DNA of 64,000 nt. Origin: CAZBMD01 sp964493325. GTDB lineage: Bacteria > Babelota > Babeliae > Babelales > RVW-14. The translations under genes were made by a program, and so were the position numbers. The DNA lies in NCBI GenBank assembly GCA_964493325.1, contig CAZBMD010000009.1, forward strand, positions 1 through 64,000, given 5' to 3'. Under the pieces are notes generated by a model. It did no database searches. It had not been told where the DNA came from and saw only the letters and a program-made list of their open reading frames with translations. Position 1 is the first letter of the stretch. Each line of letters starts with the position of its first letter. Positions 52,965 to 61,692 of the stretch are shown here, piece after piece.

Positions 52965-53714
52965 ATGAACCGCGCTCTTTATTTCTGTTTCATTTTTGCA
53001 TCTTCGATTACAGCTCGATCTCATCATGACTTCAGGATTGTCATCGACCCAGGCCATGGAGCGCATGATACTGGAGCTCAATGTTTTGGGCTGTGTGAAA
53101 AACATATCGCGCTTGATATTGGACGTCGCGTTACTCATTTTTTAAAAAAATCTGGTTACACAAAAACGCTCTTGACGCGCACCAAAGACGTTGGACTGTC
53201 CCTCACACAACGCTCGGAGCTTGCTACACAAATAAAAGCCGATCTTTTTGTTTCTATCCATGTTAATTCTGGAGGAACAAAAGCCACCGCTCAGGGAATA
53301 GAAACATTTTATCTACGCGGAAAAGCGTTTTTACCCCCAACACGGCAGGGCGGTTTTATGTTCCTTAACGTGAAAAATAAAAAAGAAGCAACAGAACTTG
53401 TAGACCAAGCGCTGCAAAAAAATATCGGCGACTCAGAAAATCTTGCCAAAAGCATCCAAAATAACCTTGTTGGCCTGCTGCACCAGAATAATCACCAGAT
53501 TACAAACCGCGGCGTTAAAACAGACGAGCACCGAGTACTATTGCGCAGCGCCGTACCTGCGGCTCTTGTAGAAGTTGGCTTTTTGACCAACCCTCAAGAA
53601 GCCCGCCTGTTGTCAAAAAAAAACTACCGACAACTTTTGGCAATCGGCATTGGCAAAGGAATCCAAGAATATCTACGAAACATGGACCCCACAATTACAA
53701 GCACACAATCATAG
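52965..53714 (+). CDS. N-acetylmuramoyl-L-alanine amidase (Amidase_3)
   Basis: Zinc amidase that cleaves the MurNAc-L-Ala bond and separates daughter cells. The 249-aa product has a signal peptide (MNRALYFCFIFASSITA) and the zinc ligands H31 (DPGHGAHD), E45 (CEKHIAL), H99 (SIHVN) and catalytic E203 (VEVGFLTNP). An extra loop at ~125-160 (TRQGGFMFLNVKNKKEA and following) may be the regulatory helix that blocks the active site in AmiA/AmiC-like enzymes. AGGGGTG lies 7 nt before the ATG. It lacks its own AMIN domain, which the preceding gene encodes. Confidence 0.95.
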   Translation: MNRALYFCFIFASSITARSHHDFRIVIDPGHGAHDTGAQCFGLCEKHIALDIGRRVTHFLKKSGYTKTLLTRTKDVGLSLTQRSELATQIKADLFVSIHVNSGGTKATAQGIETFYLRGKAFLPPTRQGGFMFLNVKNKKEATELVDQALQKNIGDSENLAKSIQNNLVGLLHQNNHQITNRGVKTDEHRVLLRSAVPAALVEVGFLTNPQEARLLSKKNYRQLLAIGIGKGIQEYLRNMDPTITSTQS

Positions 53715-53722
53715 ATACCAAC

Positions 53723-55027
53723 TTAGGTTGCGCAGGTCCCCCACTTGATGAAAGAACATGAAAGATTGTCAACAGCTCGCACGTTGCAGGCAATTTTTTT
53801 ATCTATCGGCCGACGTAACTGCTTCACAAAAATCTGAAGCTTCTCATCAAACGCCGTAGGATCAATCCCCCAGGAATCTTCTTCGCTTGACGTTGTCACA
53901 AAATAAAGCTCGTTGAATGACAGCAACATGATACGGTTTTTTTCGTATGCAAAATCATCTTGGTTACAAAACCGACGATCAAAGACCACCGACCCCAGCA
54001 GCTTTTTTTGCCCATCGTACAAAGTCCATGTGGTTTTTGAGGTGGGCAGATCTACCACTTTTTTGGTCGAAAGCTTTGCGGTAAATGGCGCATGCTCTTC
54101 GTAACCTGTACGTTTCATCAAAATCTTTTTTTTACCAAAGGTAAAGGTCATAACATCGCCAAGACCTGGGTTGGCATCGGTCTGTTTAATAAACCACAAC
54201 CACTCATCTGCGTAATACTCCGGCTGAGAAGGGAGCATAGGATCAATAATTCTTATGTTATAAATACCCCGCTTGATAAGATGATAGATATCACAGCCAC
54301 CGGCTATGTAGGTGATAGTCTTACCTTGATCAGCTTGTGCTTTGAGCGCTTTTAGACAATTTTCATTCCACGTCAGCCACCCCTGACCTGCAAGGTTGTC
54401 CCAGATTGTTGAGATTAAAAAGCGCCCAATCGGCCGATATTTATTTTGCGCCATTAACTTTCTGAACTGCAAAGACGTTGGCTCTGAGCAGCAATATTCA
54501 AAAAATCTGTTAGCAGCTGCAAATTTATACGGTACGGCACGATCCTTGCTCTCTTGAGCAAACAGTAGCTTCATAAAAGACCGATATTTAGCAATCAAAT
54601 CAAGATAATCTGCCTTGTCTTCTTCTTTATCAATAGAAACTGACGAAAAAGCGTTATGGCGAAATTGCTTGATAAATGCAGGCATGTCAGATTCAATCTG
54701 CGGATACATTGTACAAAAATGCTCCCGCAAAATCGCCGCATTAAGACTGGCATCGCCACCTGCCGATGCATCAAGATATCCCTTAAGCGAACCTAATTTG
54801 GACTGTTTGCTAAGCAAATTTTTAGATAATACCTTCACCTGTTTTTGATCTTTAAACTGGCTGATGTGACCAATATCAAGATCATCAAAAATGTTTTGAA
54901 AATACTTACTAGTTTCGTCAATCCAATGAGCAAATACCTTGTCAGCTCGCTTAACCACCGCATCAATCCTTTCAAATAGACATGAAAAACAAATAAGTAT
55001 CGTAAAAAACGTTATTTTCAAGATCAT
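53723..55027 (-). CDS. Secreted protein with a Rossmann-like segment
   Basis: A 434-aa protein with GAGGAG 4 nt before the ATG at 55027 and a signal peptide (MILKITFFTILICFSCLF, then ERIDA). The N-terminal ~180 residues are helical. Around residues 225-255, ITYIAGGCDIYHLIKRG, then IYNIRIIDPMLPSQPEYY, has the Gly-rich loop followed by an acidic strand end seen in SAM-dependent methyltransferases. The rest matches nothing I know. A secreted methyltransferase would be unusual, and the resemblance is short, so I label it unknown. It converges on the amidase gene with an 8-nt gap. Confidence 0.6.
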   Translation of the reverse strand: MILKITFFTILICFSCLFERIDAVVKRADKVFAHWIDETSKYFQNIFDDLDIGHISQFKDQKQVKVLSKNLLSKQSKLGSLKGYLDASAGGDASLNAAILREHFCTMYPQIESDMPAFIKQFRHNAFSSVSIDKEEDKADYLDLIAKYRSFMKLLFAQESKDRAVPYKFAAANRFFEYCCSEPTSLQFRKLMAQNKYRPIGRFLISTIWDNLAGQGWLTWNENCLKALKAQADQGKTITYIAGGCDIYHLIKRGIYNIRIIDPMLPSQPEYYADEWLWFIKQTDANPGLGDVMTFTFGKKKILMKRTGYEEHAPFTAKLSTKKVVDLPTSKTTWTLYDGQKKLLGSVVFDRRFCNQDDFAYEKNRIMLLSFNELYFVTTSSEEDSWGIDPTAFDEKLQIFVKQLRRPIDKKIACNVRAVDNLSCSFIKWGTCAT

Positions 55028-55263
55028 ATAACTCCTCACTACTTTGTACCCAAAACCCTTTTAGAATGACTATATCAAGAAAGAGCAGTTGTGGAAGAAA
55101 ATTGCGATGGCTAAAAGTGAATCATATAAAATATTTGTTTCGTGTCTTTTTAATGAATTTTTCGTATAATGGACTAGTAGGGATAAGCACGCGTGGCACG
55201 TACAACATTCGAACTCCACCCTATCTTCAACATGGCAAAACAGATCTAAAGAAAAGGATTCAC

Positions 55264-55743
55264 ATGAACAGCAACAATATATCCCTGTCTCTGGAACTCA
55301 TTTGCCTAATGAACTGGCTTTTGAAACATGAGAAACAAGGACTGAACACGCTGATCAAGCAGGCAATCCAACACGGCTTTGCCAAAGAGCTTGAAAAGGT
55401 CGATACACAAAATTACACACAAATTGCTGATGATCTTTATTCGACTATTTTAGATTTTTTACTTCATTTTGAAAAAGTGCTTCTTAAAAATATCGAAACT
55501 GTCCAACTGGACAGTATGACTCAGAATGCAATTCTTCCAGCACTTGAAAGAATTGATATCGATAGCGTTGATGGCAAAACCTTGTGGCTGAGCATGCAAC
55601 AGACCAAAGCTAAATTGGGAAAAAACGGTCAAACGACGGTAAAACCGGCTGAACTTACTGAAAAACAACAAGATCCAAAGGCTATATTTTTTGAGCAAAT
55701 TATCAAAAATTGGAAGCCAACCAAAGATGATCTCTTGAACTAA
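55264..55743 (+). CDS. Small helical protein of unknown function
   Basis: A 159-aa protein; the ATG at 55264 has AAAAGGA 5 nt upstream, whereas the longer open frame upstream has no ribosome site and unlikely composition. It is mostly helical with no signal peptide (SLELICLMNWLLKHEKQGLN, then TLIKQAI) and a Lys/Gln-rich C-terminal part. It converges on maf with a 2-nt gap. No family recognised. Confidence 0.6.
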   Translation: MNSNNISLSLELICLMNWLLKHEKQGLNTLIKQAIQHGFAKELEKVDTQNYTQIADDLYSTILDFLLHFEKVLLKNIETVQLDSMTQNAILPALERIDIDSVDGKTLWLSMQQTKAKLGKNGQTTVKPAELTEKQQDPKAIFFEQIIKNWKPTKDDLLN

Positions 55744-55745
55744 TT

Positions 55746-56369
55746 CTAGAATTTAAAATTCATAGCTTTCAGGGCCTTTCGCAATTCAAACAGCGGGAGG
55801 CCTTGAACACTTGTATAAGACCCGTTCACTGATCTGACAAAGTACCCACCAAAGCCTTCAATCATCGCTCCACCTGCAGCACTGAGTGCGGCGGGAAAAT
55901 GCTCATAATAAAAATCAATCTCATCTGCTTCAACAACAAATTCAACTAAAGAGGTTGTTGTCCAGTGATGCGCAAGTTCGACCCGCCACGCCCCTTGCTC
56001 AAAAACCATTTTTTCAACGCAGCAGCCAGTCACTACCTCAGCCTGTTCTTTGGCTAGTGTTTGTAACATCTGTCTGCCATGCTCTTTGTCGCGAGGTTTC
56101 CCAAAAATTTGTAAGGACGTTGCACTACGAACCAGTGTATCGGCTGTCAGAACAAACAAATAATCTAATCCGACACTTTCGCGCGAAGGCAAGATGGTTG
56201 TTCGCATTTTGTCACTAGCGATGCTCAGCACATGAGCCTGAAAGTCATGAGGACTTTCGATGCCACACTCATCACTTGCATGAGCAAGTAATTTGTATGA
56301 GATTCCAACGGTTTCTAGAAGACTTTTTCGTGATGGAGATTGAGAAGCAAGATATAAAATATCACTCAT
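55746..56369 (-). CDS. maf: Maf-family nucleotide pyrophosphatase
   Basis: Hydrolyses non-canonical nucleoside triphosphates (housecleaning). The 207-aa protein has the family start LASQSPSRKSLLETVGISY, a central ADTLVRS-(IF)GKPRDKEHGRQML block (usually ADTVV...GKP), TGCCVEK, and GGYFVRSVNGSYTSVQGLPL (usually GS--NVVGLP). It begins 2 nt after the dprA stop, so the two form an operon. Confidence 0.93.
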   Translation of the reverse strand: MSDILYLASQSPSRKSLLETVGISYKLLAHASDECGIESPHDFQAHVLSIASDKMRTTILPSRESVGLDYLFVLTADTLVRSATSLQIFGKPRDKEHGRQMLQTLAKEQAEVVTGCCVEKMVFEQGAWRVELAHHWTTTSLVEFVVEADEIDFYYEHFPAALSAAGGAMIEGFGGYFVRSVNGSYTSVQGLPLFELRKALKAMNFKF

Positions 56370-56371
56370 GA

Positions 56372-57562
56372 TTAAATTTTTTCCCAGTTGCCAGTAAAAT
56401 GCTGCGTTACTTTGCCTTCAAGCTGCAGCTCAAACAATCTATTTTGTAATTCAACAATACTAAAACCGGTCATTGCACAAAGCTCATCAAGCGTGCAAGC
56501 CCGTGACAACGCGGCAAGAATTGGATCCAGCTCTGCAGTGGAGGAAAAATTAAGTGATTGTTGTTGATCAGCTTTGCGAAATGCCGCAGCGCCAATAAAC
56601 ATTTGCTTACTAAAATGTTCACTAAATTCTTCAAAGATATCTTGTGGATTTTGGACCAGCTTTGCGCCCTGTTTGATAAGGCTGTGACAACCAAGGCTGA
56701 GTTCTTCGTAAATTGATCCGGGTACTGCAAAAACCTGTCGCCCATTTTCGAGCGCAAATTGAGCTGTAATAAGCGCACCACTTTTTTCGGCCGCTTGAAT
56801 AATCAAACACCCTTGACTAAGTCCAGCAATAATTCGGTTGCGTGCGGGGAAGTTGCCTCTGTCGGGCGGCATGGTCATTGGAAACGATGAAATAACACTA
56901 CCACCGCTACGCGCGATGTCTTCAAATAACCGTTCGTTGGACGCTGGGTACGGACACAAAAGGCCTGAACCAAGCACAGCAACTGTTACACCACCACAAT
57001 CGAGTGATGCTCCATGCGCCATGGTATCAGCACCCTCGGCGCCACCACTGACAATGTGCCACTGGTTAGCAACAAGCGCAGGAACCAAATACTGGACAGT
57101 TCTGTGTGCATAATCAGTAGCTTTGCGCGAACCGACAATTGCAATCCGTTTTGCAGCCGGGGCAAGAGACGCTCCCTTTACATACAAAACAACGGGAGGA
57201 AGATGAATTTGTTTTAAAGTTTCTGGATATTCAGGATTAAACAAGGTTACCAAAGCGACATCATGTTTTTTGATGAGTGCACATTCTTCATCAAGAAGAC
57301 TTTGATCTGCAAGCCCATCAGCTAAAGTCTTTGCAGCCTTTTCACTCAATCCAATCATCTTTCCCAAATCAAACGGTGAAAGATCATAGACAAGACCCAA
57401 ATTAAATGAGTCTTGCTGATTGATAATTTCCATGAGATCACTGCCACGCAGATCTGGGAAAGTTTGGTCAAAAACCGCTTTAACAAGCCGTAAAACGGTT
57501 CCCGGGCCAACACCTGAGATTAATGAAAGATGCAATAAAACTTTATCATTGCCTTGTATCAT
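56372..57562 (-). CDS. dprA: DNA-processing protein DprA
   Basis: Loads RecA on incoming single-stranded DNA during natural transformation. The 396-aa protein has an N-terminal helical part, then the Rossmann-fold domain: IVGSRKATDYAHRTVQ, VSGGAEGADTMAHGASLD, VAVLGSGLLCPYPASNERLF, FPARNRIIAGLSQ, SGALITAQFALENGRQVFAVPG and GCHSLIKQGAKLV; a C-terminal winged-helix-like segment (ALSRACTLDELCAMTGFSIV) follows. DprA is often kept in bacteria without obvious competence, but its presence allows DNA uptake. No other competence gene is in the window. Confidence 0.96.
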   Translation of the reverse strand: MIQGNDKVLLHLSLISGVGPGTVLRLVKAVFDQTFPDLRGSDLMEIINQQDSFNLGLVYDLSPFDLGKMIGLSEKAAKTLADGLADQSLLDEECALIKKHDVALVTLFNPEYPETLKQIHLPPVVLYVKGASLAPAAKRIAIVGSRKATDYAHRTVQYLVPALVANQWHIVSGGAEGADTMAHGASLDCGGVTVAVLGSGLLCPYPASNERLFEDIARSGGSVISSFPMTMPPDRGNFPARNRIIAGLSQGCLIIQAAEKSGALITAQFALENGRQVFAVPGSIYEELSLGCHSLIKQGAKLVQNPQDIFEEFSEHFSKQMFIGAAAFRKADQQQSLNFSSTAELDPILAALSRACTLDELCAMTGFSIVELQNRLFELQLEGKVTQHFTGNWEKI

Positions 57563-57741
57563 ACAATATTCATACCAATGTTATAAAATCGACAGATTTT
57601 TTTGACAACTATTTTTTTCTATCGAAAATAAAAATTTTGCCTAACACAAATAGCCTTGGCGAAATATAGAAGCCGATAATTCGATAAACATCTTCTGTTC
57701 TTTGGAAGATCCACTTTGTTTATAAAAAAACTACTTGCAGG

Positions 57742-57772
57742 ATGTCATCCCTGACTTGATCAGGGATGACAT
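57742..57772. repeat. Dispersed extragenic palindrome, perfect copy
   Basis: ATGTCATCCCTGA (57742-57754), CTTGA, then TCAGGGATGACAT (57760-57772) is a perfect 13-bp inverted repeat. It lies 9 bp past the gyrA stop and could double as a transcription terminator for gyrA. Confidence 0.85.
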
Positions 57773-57780
57773 TAAAGAAT

Positions 57781-60399
57781 CTATTCTTCTTCAGATGAAC
57801 CATCATCTTGCACAGCAGCATCATCACCATCCACAAGCTCTATGCTTTCATCTTCTAATGCTGTGAAAACAGCACCATCCGGTCTAGCTTCTTGCGACGG
57901 CTGTCCCGTAACAATTGCATCTGACGTGCCATCCTCTAAATCATCATCACCGTTGGAACCATCAAAGGCAACCAGCGCAGACAATGTCTGCCCGGGGTCT
58001 AATCGGACCAAGCGAACCCCCTTGGCTTGACGACCCATAGTGCGCACTTCTTGAGGAGACAGACGAATCATTTTGCCATTAGTGTCGATGAGCAGGATAT
58101 GCGATTCATCACTCACACGCTCAAGGCCTATCACAAAACCATTGCGGGTATCGGTTGGAATAGTACGAACTCCAAGCCCGCCACGATGAGCAACACGGAA
58201 GTCTGCAACGCGTACGCGCTTACCATATCCACGCGATGTTGCAAATAAAAGATCACTGGATTCTGGAATAACTTCAAGACCGACAACTTGGTCATCGTCA
58301 CGCAGCGAGATACCGCGAACACCAGCTGCTTGGCGACCCATTGCTCGTACTTCAGTTTCTTTGAAGTGAATTCCCTGTCCATGCTTTGTTGCAATGACAA
58401 TTGAATCATCGCCGTTGCTGATTGCACAAAATGCAAGTTCATCGCCGTCGTGCAAGTTGATTGCTCGAATACCGGTACTGCGAATTTTGGCAAAAGCCAT
58501 TGCTTCAGTTTTTTTAATCACACCTTTTTTGGTGATCATAACTAAGAATTTATTTTCCATATCTCGTGTACATAACAGTTTTACCACACGTTCGCCATCG
58601 GTCAGATTGAGCAAGTTAACAATTGCTCGACCTTTTGCAGTTCTGCTGCCTTCGGGAACCTGAAACACGGTCATGCTGTAGATGCGACCAAAGTTAGTGA
58701 AGAACAATAATTCGTCATGGTTTTTTGCAACAAATGCATCTTCCATCAAATCATCTGATTCTTCAAGATCGGCCATTCCTTTTTTACCCTTGCCTCCACG
58801 ATGTTGTACCGTGTAGGTTTCGAGCAACACCCGCTTGATGTAACCTTTGCGGGTCAGCGTTACAACTACATCTTCGTCAGGAATAAGATCAGCTTCGCTC
58901 AAGCTATCAATTGGACCTTCGATACGCGTCTTGCGTGGATCTGCGTAGGCCGCCTTAACTGCTTCAAGCTCTTTGATTATTTCTTGTTTAAGTTCCTGAG
59001 GGTCATTAAGGATAAGCTCTAGTTTGGTAATAATTTTTTTAAGATCTTCAATTTCAGCGTACAATTTCTCACGCTCAAGACCGGTCAAACGTTGCAATCT
59101 CATTTCTAAAATTGCTTTACCCTGTTCAGCACTCAAGTTGAACTGAGCATTGAGTAGCTCCATAGCCTGCTCTGGCGAATCGGATTTTTTAATCAATGTC
59201 ACCATCTCGTCAATATGAGAAACAGCTACAATCAGGCCCTGAACAATGTGCGCTCGAGCATGATGCTTGGCAAGATCAAATTCAGTACGCTTGGTGATAA
59301 TCTCTTTGCGATGAAGCAAAAAGTGTTCAATGGTTTCGCGCAGGGTGAAAAACATTGGACGGTTTTGATACAATGCAAGCATGATGATTGACATCGATGT
59401 TTGCAGCGAGGTGTGCTTGTAAAGCTGATTTAAAATCACGCTTGGAACTTCGCCTCGGCGTAATTCAATAACTACTCGAATGCCATCACGGGCAGATTCG
59501 TCACGAATATTTGAAATGCCTTCAATAACTTTATTTTTAACAAGGTCAGCAATTTTTGTTATCAAATCTGCTTTGTTCACCTGATATGGCAACTCGGTAA
59601 TAATAAGCGCTGAATGGCGTTTATCTTCTTCAATATCAACAACCCCGCGCATAATTACTTGTCCATGGCCAGTTCGGTATGCTTTGACAATGCCTGCTCG
59701 ACCACAAATAATGCCACCAGTTGGAAAATCGGGCGCAGGAACAATTTCGAACAACCGTTCTTCAGAAAGAGCTGGATTCTTGAGAATCTCGATGCAGGCC
59801 GTTACCACTTCACCCAAGTTGTGCGGAGGTACTGATGTGGCCATACCCACAGCAATGCCGGTAGATCCGTTAACCAGAAGGTTTGGAATTTTGCTTGGTA
59901 GGAGTGTTGGCTCTGTACGCGATTCGTCAAAGTTGGGAACAAAATAGACCGTATCTTTTTCGATATCAGCAAGTAGATCGCGAGCCATTTTGGTCATGCG
60001 AACTTCGGTATATCGCATTGCTGCTGCGTTGTCTCCGTCAATCGAACCCCAGTTACCCTGACCATCAAGCAGTGGATACCGTTTAGAAAACGTTTGTACC
60101 ATGCCGACCATAGATTGATAAATTGCAGAATCACCGTGCGGGTGATAGTTACCAATGACCTCACCGACCACAGTTGCAGATTTACGCGGTGCACGCTCAT
60201 AGTAGTAACCCAGCTTATGCATGGCATACAAAATGCGGCGATGAACAGGCTTGAGCCCGTCACGCACATCCGGGAGAGCTCTGCTGACGATCACTGACAT
60301 TGCATAGTCAAGAAATGCGGTCTTTAACTCTTTTTCAATCGAAAGCCCTAAAACACCGGGTACTTTGGTGCCATCAGATGGTACATTATTTATCGACAT
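57781..60399 (-). CDS. gyrA: DNA gyrase subunit A
   Basis: Breakage-reunion subunit of gyrase. The 872-aa protein has [20 protein letters not shown], the catalytic Tyr130 ([11 protein letters not shown]), and a full C-terminal DNA-wrapping pinwheel with the GyrA box QHRGGKG (usual QRRGGKG), which marks gyrase rather than ParC. It ends in a very acidic tail, as in other GyrA. In the quinolone region [10 protein letters not shown], Ser is kept (S91) but the position of E. coli D87 is Gln (Q95). The ATG at 60399 is 6 nt after AAAGGG; the upstream ATG would have no spacing. A promoter and direct repeats lie upstream. Confidence 0.96.
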   Translation of the reverse strand: MSINNVPSDGTKVPGVLGLSIEKELKTAFLDYAMSVIVSRALPDVRDGLKPVHRRILYAMHKLGYYYERAPRKSATVVGEVIGNYHPHGDSAIYQSMVGMVQTFSKRYPLLDGQGNWGSIDGDNAAAMRYTEVRMTKMARDLLADIEKDTVYFVPNFDESRTEPTLLPSKIPNLLVNGSTGIAVGMATSVPPHNLGEVVTACIEILKNPALSEERLFEIVPAPDFPTGGIICGRAGIVKAYRTGHGQVIMRGVVDIEEDKRHSALIITELPYQVNKADLITKIADLVKNKVIEGISNIRDESARDGIRVVIELRRGEVPSVILNQLYKHTSLQTSMSIIMLALYQNRPMFFTLRETIEHFLLHRKEIITKRTEFDLAKHHARAHIVQGLIVAVSHIDEMVTLIKKSDSPEQAMELLNAQFNLSAEQGKAILEMRLQRLTGLEREKLYAEIEDLKKIITKLELILNDPQELKQEIIKELEAVKAAYADPRKTRIEGPIDSLSEADLIPDEDVVVTLTRKGYIKRVLLETYTVQHRGGKGKKGMADLEESDDLMEDAFVAKNHDELLFFTNFGRIYSMTVFQVPEGSRTAKGRAIVNLLNLTDGERVVKLLCTRDMENKFLVMITKKGVIKKTEAMAFAKIRSTGIRAINLHDGDELAFCAISNGDDSIVIATKHGQGIHFKETEVRAMGRQAAGVRGISLRDDDQVVGLEVIPESSDLLFATSRGYGKRVRVADFRVAHRGGLGVRTIPTDTRNGFVIGLERVSDESHILLIDTNGKMIRLSPQEVRTMGRQAKGVRLVRLDPGQTLSALVAFDGSNGDDDLEDGTSDAIVTGQPSQEARPDGAVFTALEDESIELVDGDDAAVQDDGSSEEE

Positions 60400-60431
60400 C
60401 CGCATCCCTTTCTTGCGCAATCATGATTTTT

Positions 60432-60465
60432 TTTAACTCGTGCGACACTTGTTTAACTCGTGCGA
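60432..60465 (-). repeat. Direct repeat in the gyrA leader
   Basis: Two exact copies of TCGCACGAGTTAAA (- strand), at 60445-60432 and 60465-60452, with a 20-nt period (about two helical turns). They lie between the predicted gyrA promoter and its start codon, a plausible operator or mRNA-level control site. Confidence 0.7.
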
Positions 60466-60502
60466 AACGTACGGTGATTTTTACTGAATTTTGTAGCTTC
60501 TA

Positions 60503-60531
60503 AGCATACTGTGGATTATCCTAGATGGCAA
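60503..60531 (-). promoter_or_regulatory. Promoter for gyrA
   Basis: On the - strand, TTGCCA (60531-60526), a 17-nt spacer and TATGCT (60508-60503). Transcription would start near 60497, ~95 nt before the gyrA start codon, with the direct repeats in the leader. Confidence 0.55.
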
Positions 60532-60576
60532 GAATTGGCAGCACAAACAGGCCTTTACCGCAATATCTCAGCTTCT

Positions 60577-61146
60577 TTACCAAGATCCAGATTCGCCCTG
60601 CATTCTTAGTGCCTGAAAAATATTGTCCGCTGTTTTATTTTTTTTAATCCCATCTTTGATAATATTAATTTCTGCATCAAAGAGCTTAATATCAGCCTCA
60701 TTATCCCATACTCGAGCTTGTTCCCGCTTCCATTTTCGCAATTCAATTTGACGTTCCAGGTTTTTATCATTTACATCGAACCCGGCTATTTTTTTTCCAA
60801 GCAGATCGTGCTCTTGCTGAAGCCTATTATCAGCACCAACACAAGAACCCTTTATTTGTTCAAGATCTTTTTCAAATGCGTCCAACTGCCGTGAGCCATT
60901 ATTTTTAATTGTATAATCCAAAAGCAAAACCCCGCCTACCACTACACCAGCTGCAAGAGCACATACTATCAGCTTTTTTTTATGATTTTGGAAAAATATC
61001 TTTTTCTCAAATTGCACATCATTCTCAATCATAGTGGCATTAAGACTAGCCTCTGCCTCTTGTTTTTCAGCAACATCGGCGCTCGTAGCATGAAGCTGCG
61101 CTACAATCGTAAGCACAAAAAACCCCTGCATAATTCTTCTTAACAT
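60577..61146 (-). CDS. Exported protein with a central membrane segment and coiled coil
   Basis: A 189-aa protein with a signal peptide (MLRRIMQGFFVLTIVAQLHA), an acidic region, a Lys-rich boundary, a membrane segment at residues ~60-78 (LIVCALAAGVVVGGVLLLDY), then a long charged coiled-coil half (LDAFEKDLEQIKGS and beyond). The layout repeats that of the genes at 46257 and 46803. No known family. Confidence 0.55.
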   Translation of the reverse strand: MLRRIMQGFFVLTIVAQLHATSADVAEKQEAEASLNATMIENDVQFEKKIFFQNHKKKLIVCALAAGVVVGGVLLLDYTIKNNGSRQLDAFEKDLEQIKGSCVGADNRLQQEHDLLGKKIAGFDVNDKNLERQIELRKWKREQARVWDNEADIKLFDAEINIIKDGIKKNKTADNIFQALRMQGESGSW

Positions 61147-61233
61147 AAACGTCCCGTATAAATATTTAACTATTAATCTATCTTTTATAATGAGACAACA
61201 TTATTACACACTTTTTAGAAAACGTAATCCTGA

Positions 61234-61692
61234 TTACCTCAAAAACATTGCTCCAACAACAATCCAAGCCATAAATCCGGCAAGCACATCATCGAGCATA
61301 ATACCAAGGCCACCGTACACTCTACGCTCAAGAATATTAATGGGAAATGGTTTAACAATATCAAAAAGACGAAATACCACGAATGCGGAAGCGTACACAA
61401 TCACACTTTTTGGCATGATAAAAAGCGTAATCATCATCCCAACCAACTCATCTATGACAATGCATGATGGATCATTCTTTTGGAGCTGTTTTGCATGACG
61501 GTCTGCAGCCCACCAGCCAATTAAAAATAAAACGACTATAGCCCCAAGATAAACATACCACGCAACCGTTGGCAGTAAAAATAGCCCCAATACGGTCACC
61601 AAGCTACCACAGGATCCGGGCATTATAGAACTGTGTCCAACAAAAAAAAGCGTTGCCATCACTTGAGCGATTTTATTTATTATCCCAACCAT
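61234..61692 (-). CDS. pgpA: Phosphatidylglycerophosphatase A
   Basis: Dephosphorylates phosphatidylglycerophosphate to phosphatidylglycerol. The 152-aa membrane protein has the family motifs: the PGSCGSL segment, DPSCIVIDELVGMM, FRLFDIVKPFPI and GGLGIMLDD. Its ATG overlaps the pgsA stop codon by one base (TGATG), so pgsA and pgpA, consecutive steps of one pathway, are translationally coupled. GAGGGAG lies 6 nt upstream. Confidence 0.95.
   Translation of the reverse strand: MVGIINKIAQVMATLFFVGHSSIMPGSCGSLVTVLGLFLLPTVAWYVYLGAIVVLFLIGWWAADRHAKQLQKNDPSCIVIDELVGMMITLFIMPKSVIVYASAFVVFRLFDIVKPFPINILERRVYGGLGIMLDDVLAGFMAWIVVGAMFLR

Noticed and set aside
57842..60297. Many + strand ORFs inside gyrA
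   Set aside because: They lie antisense to a full-length conserved gene and have no ribosome sites or family motifs.
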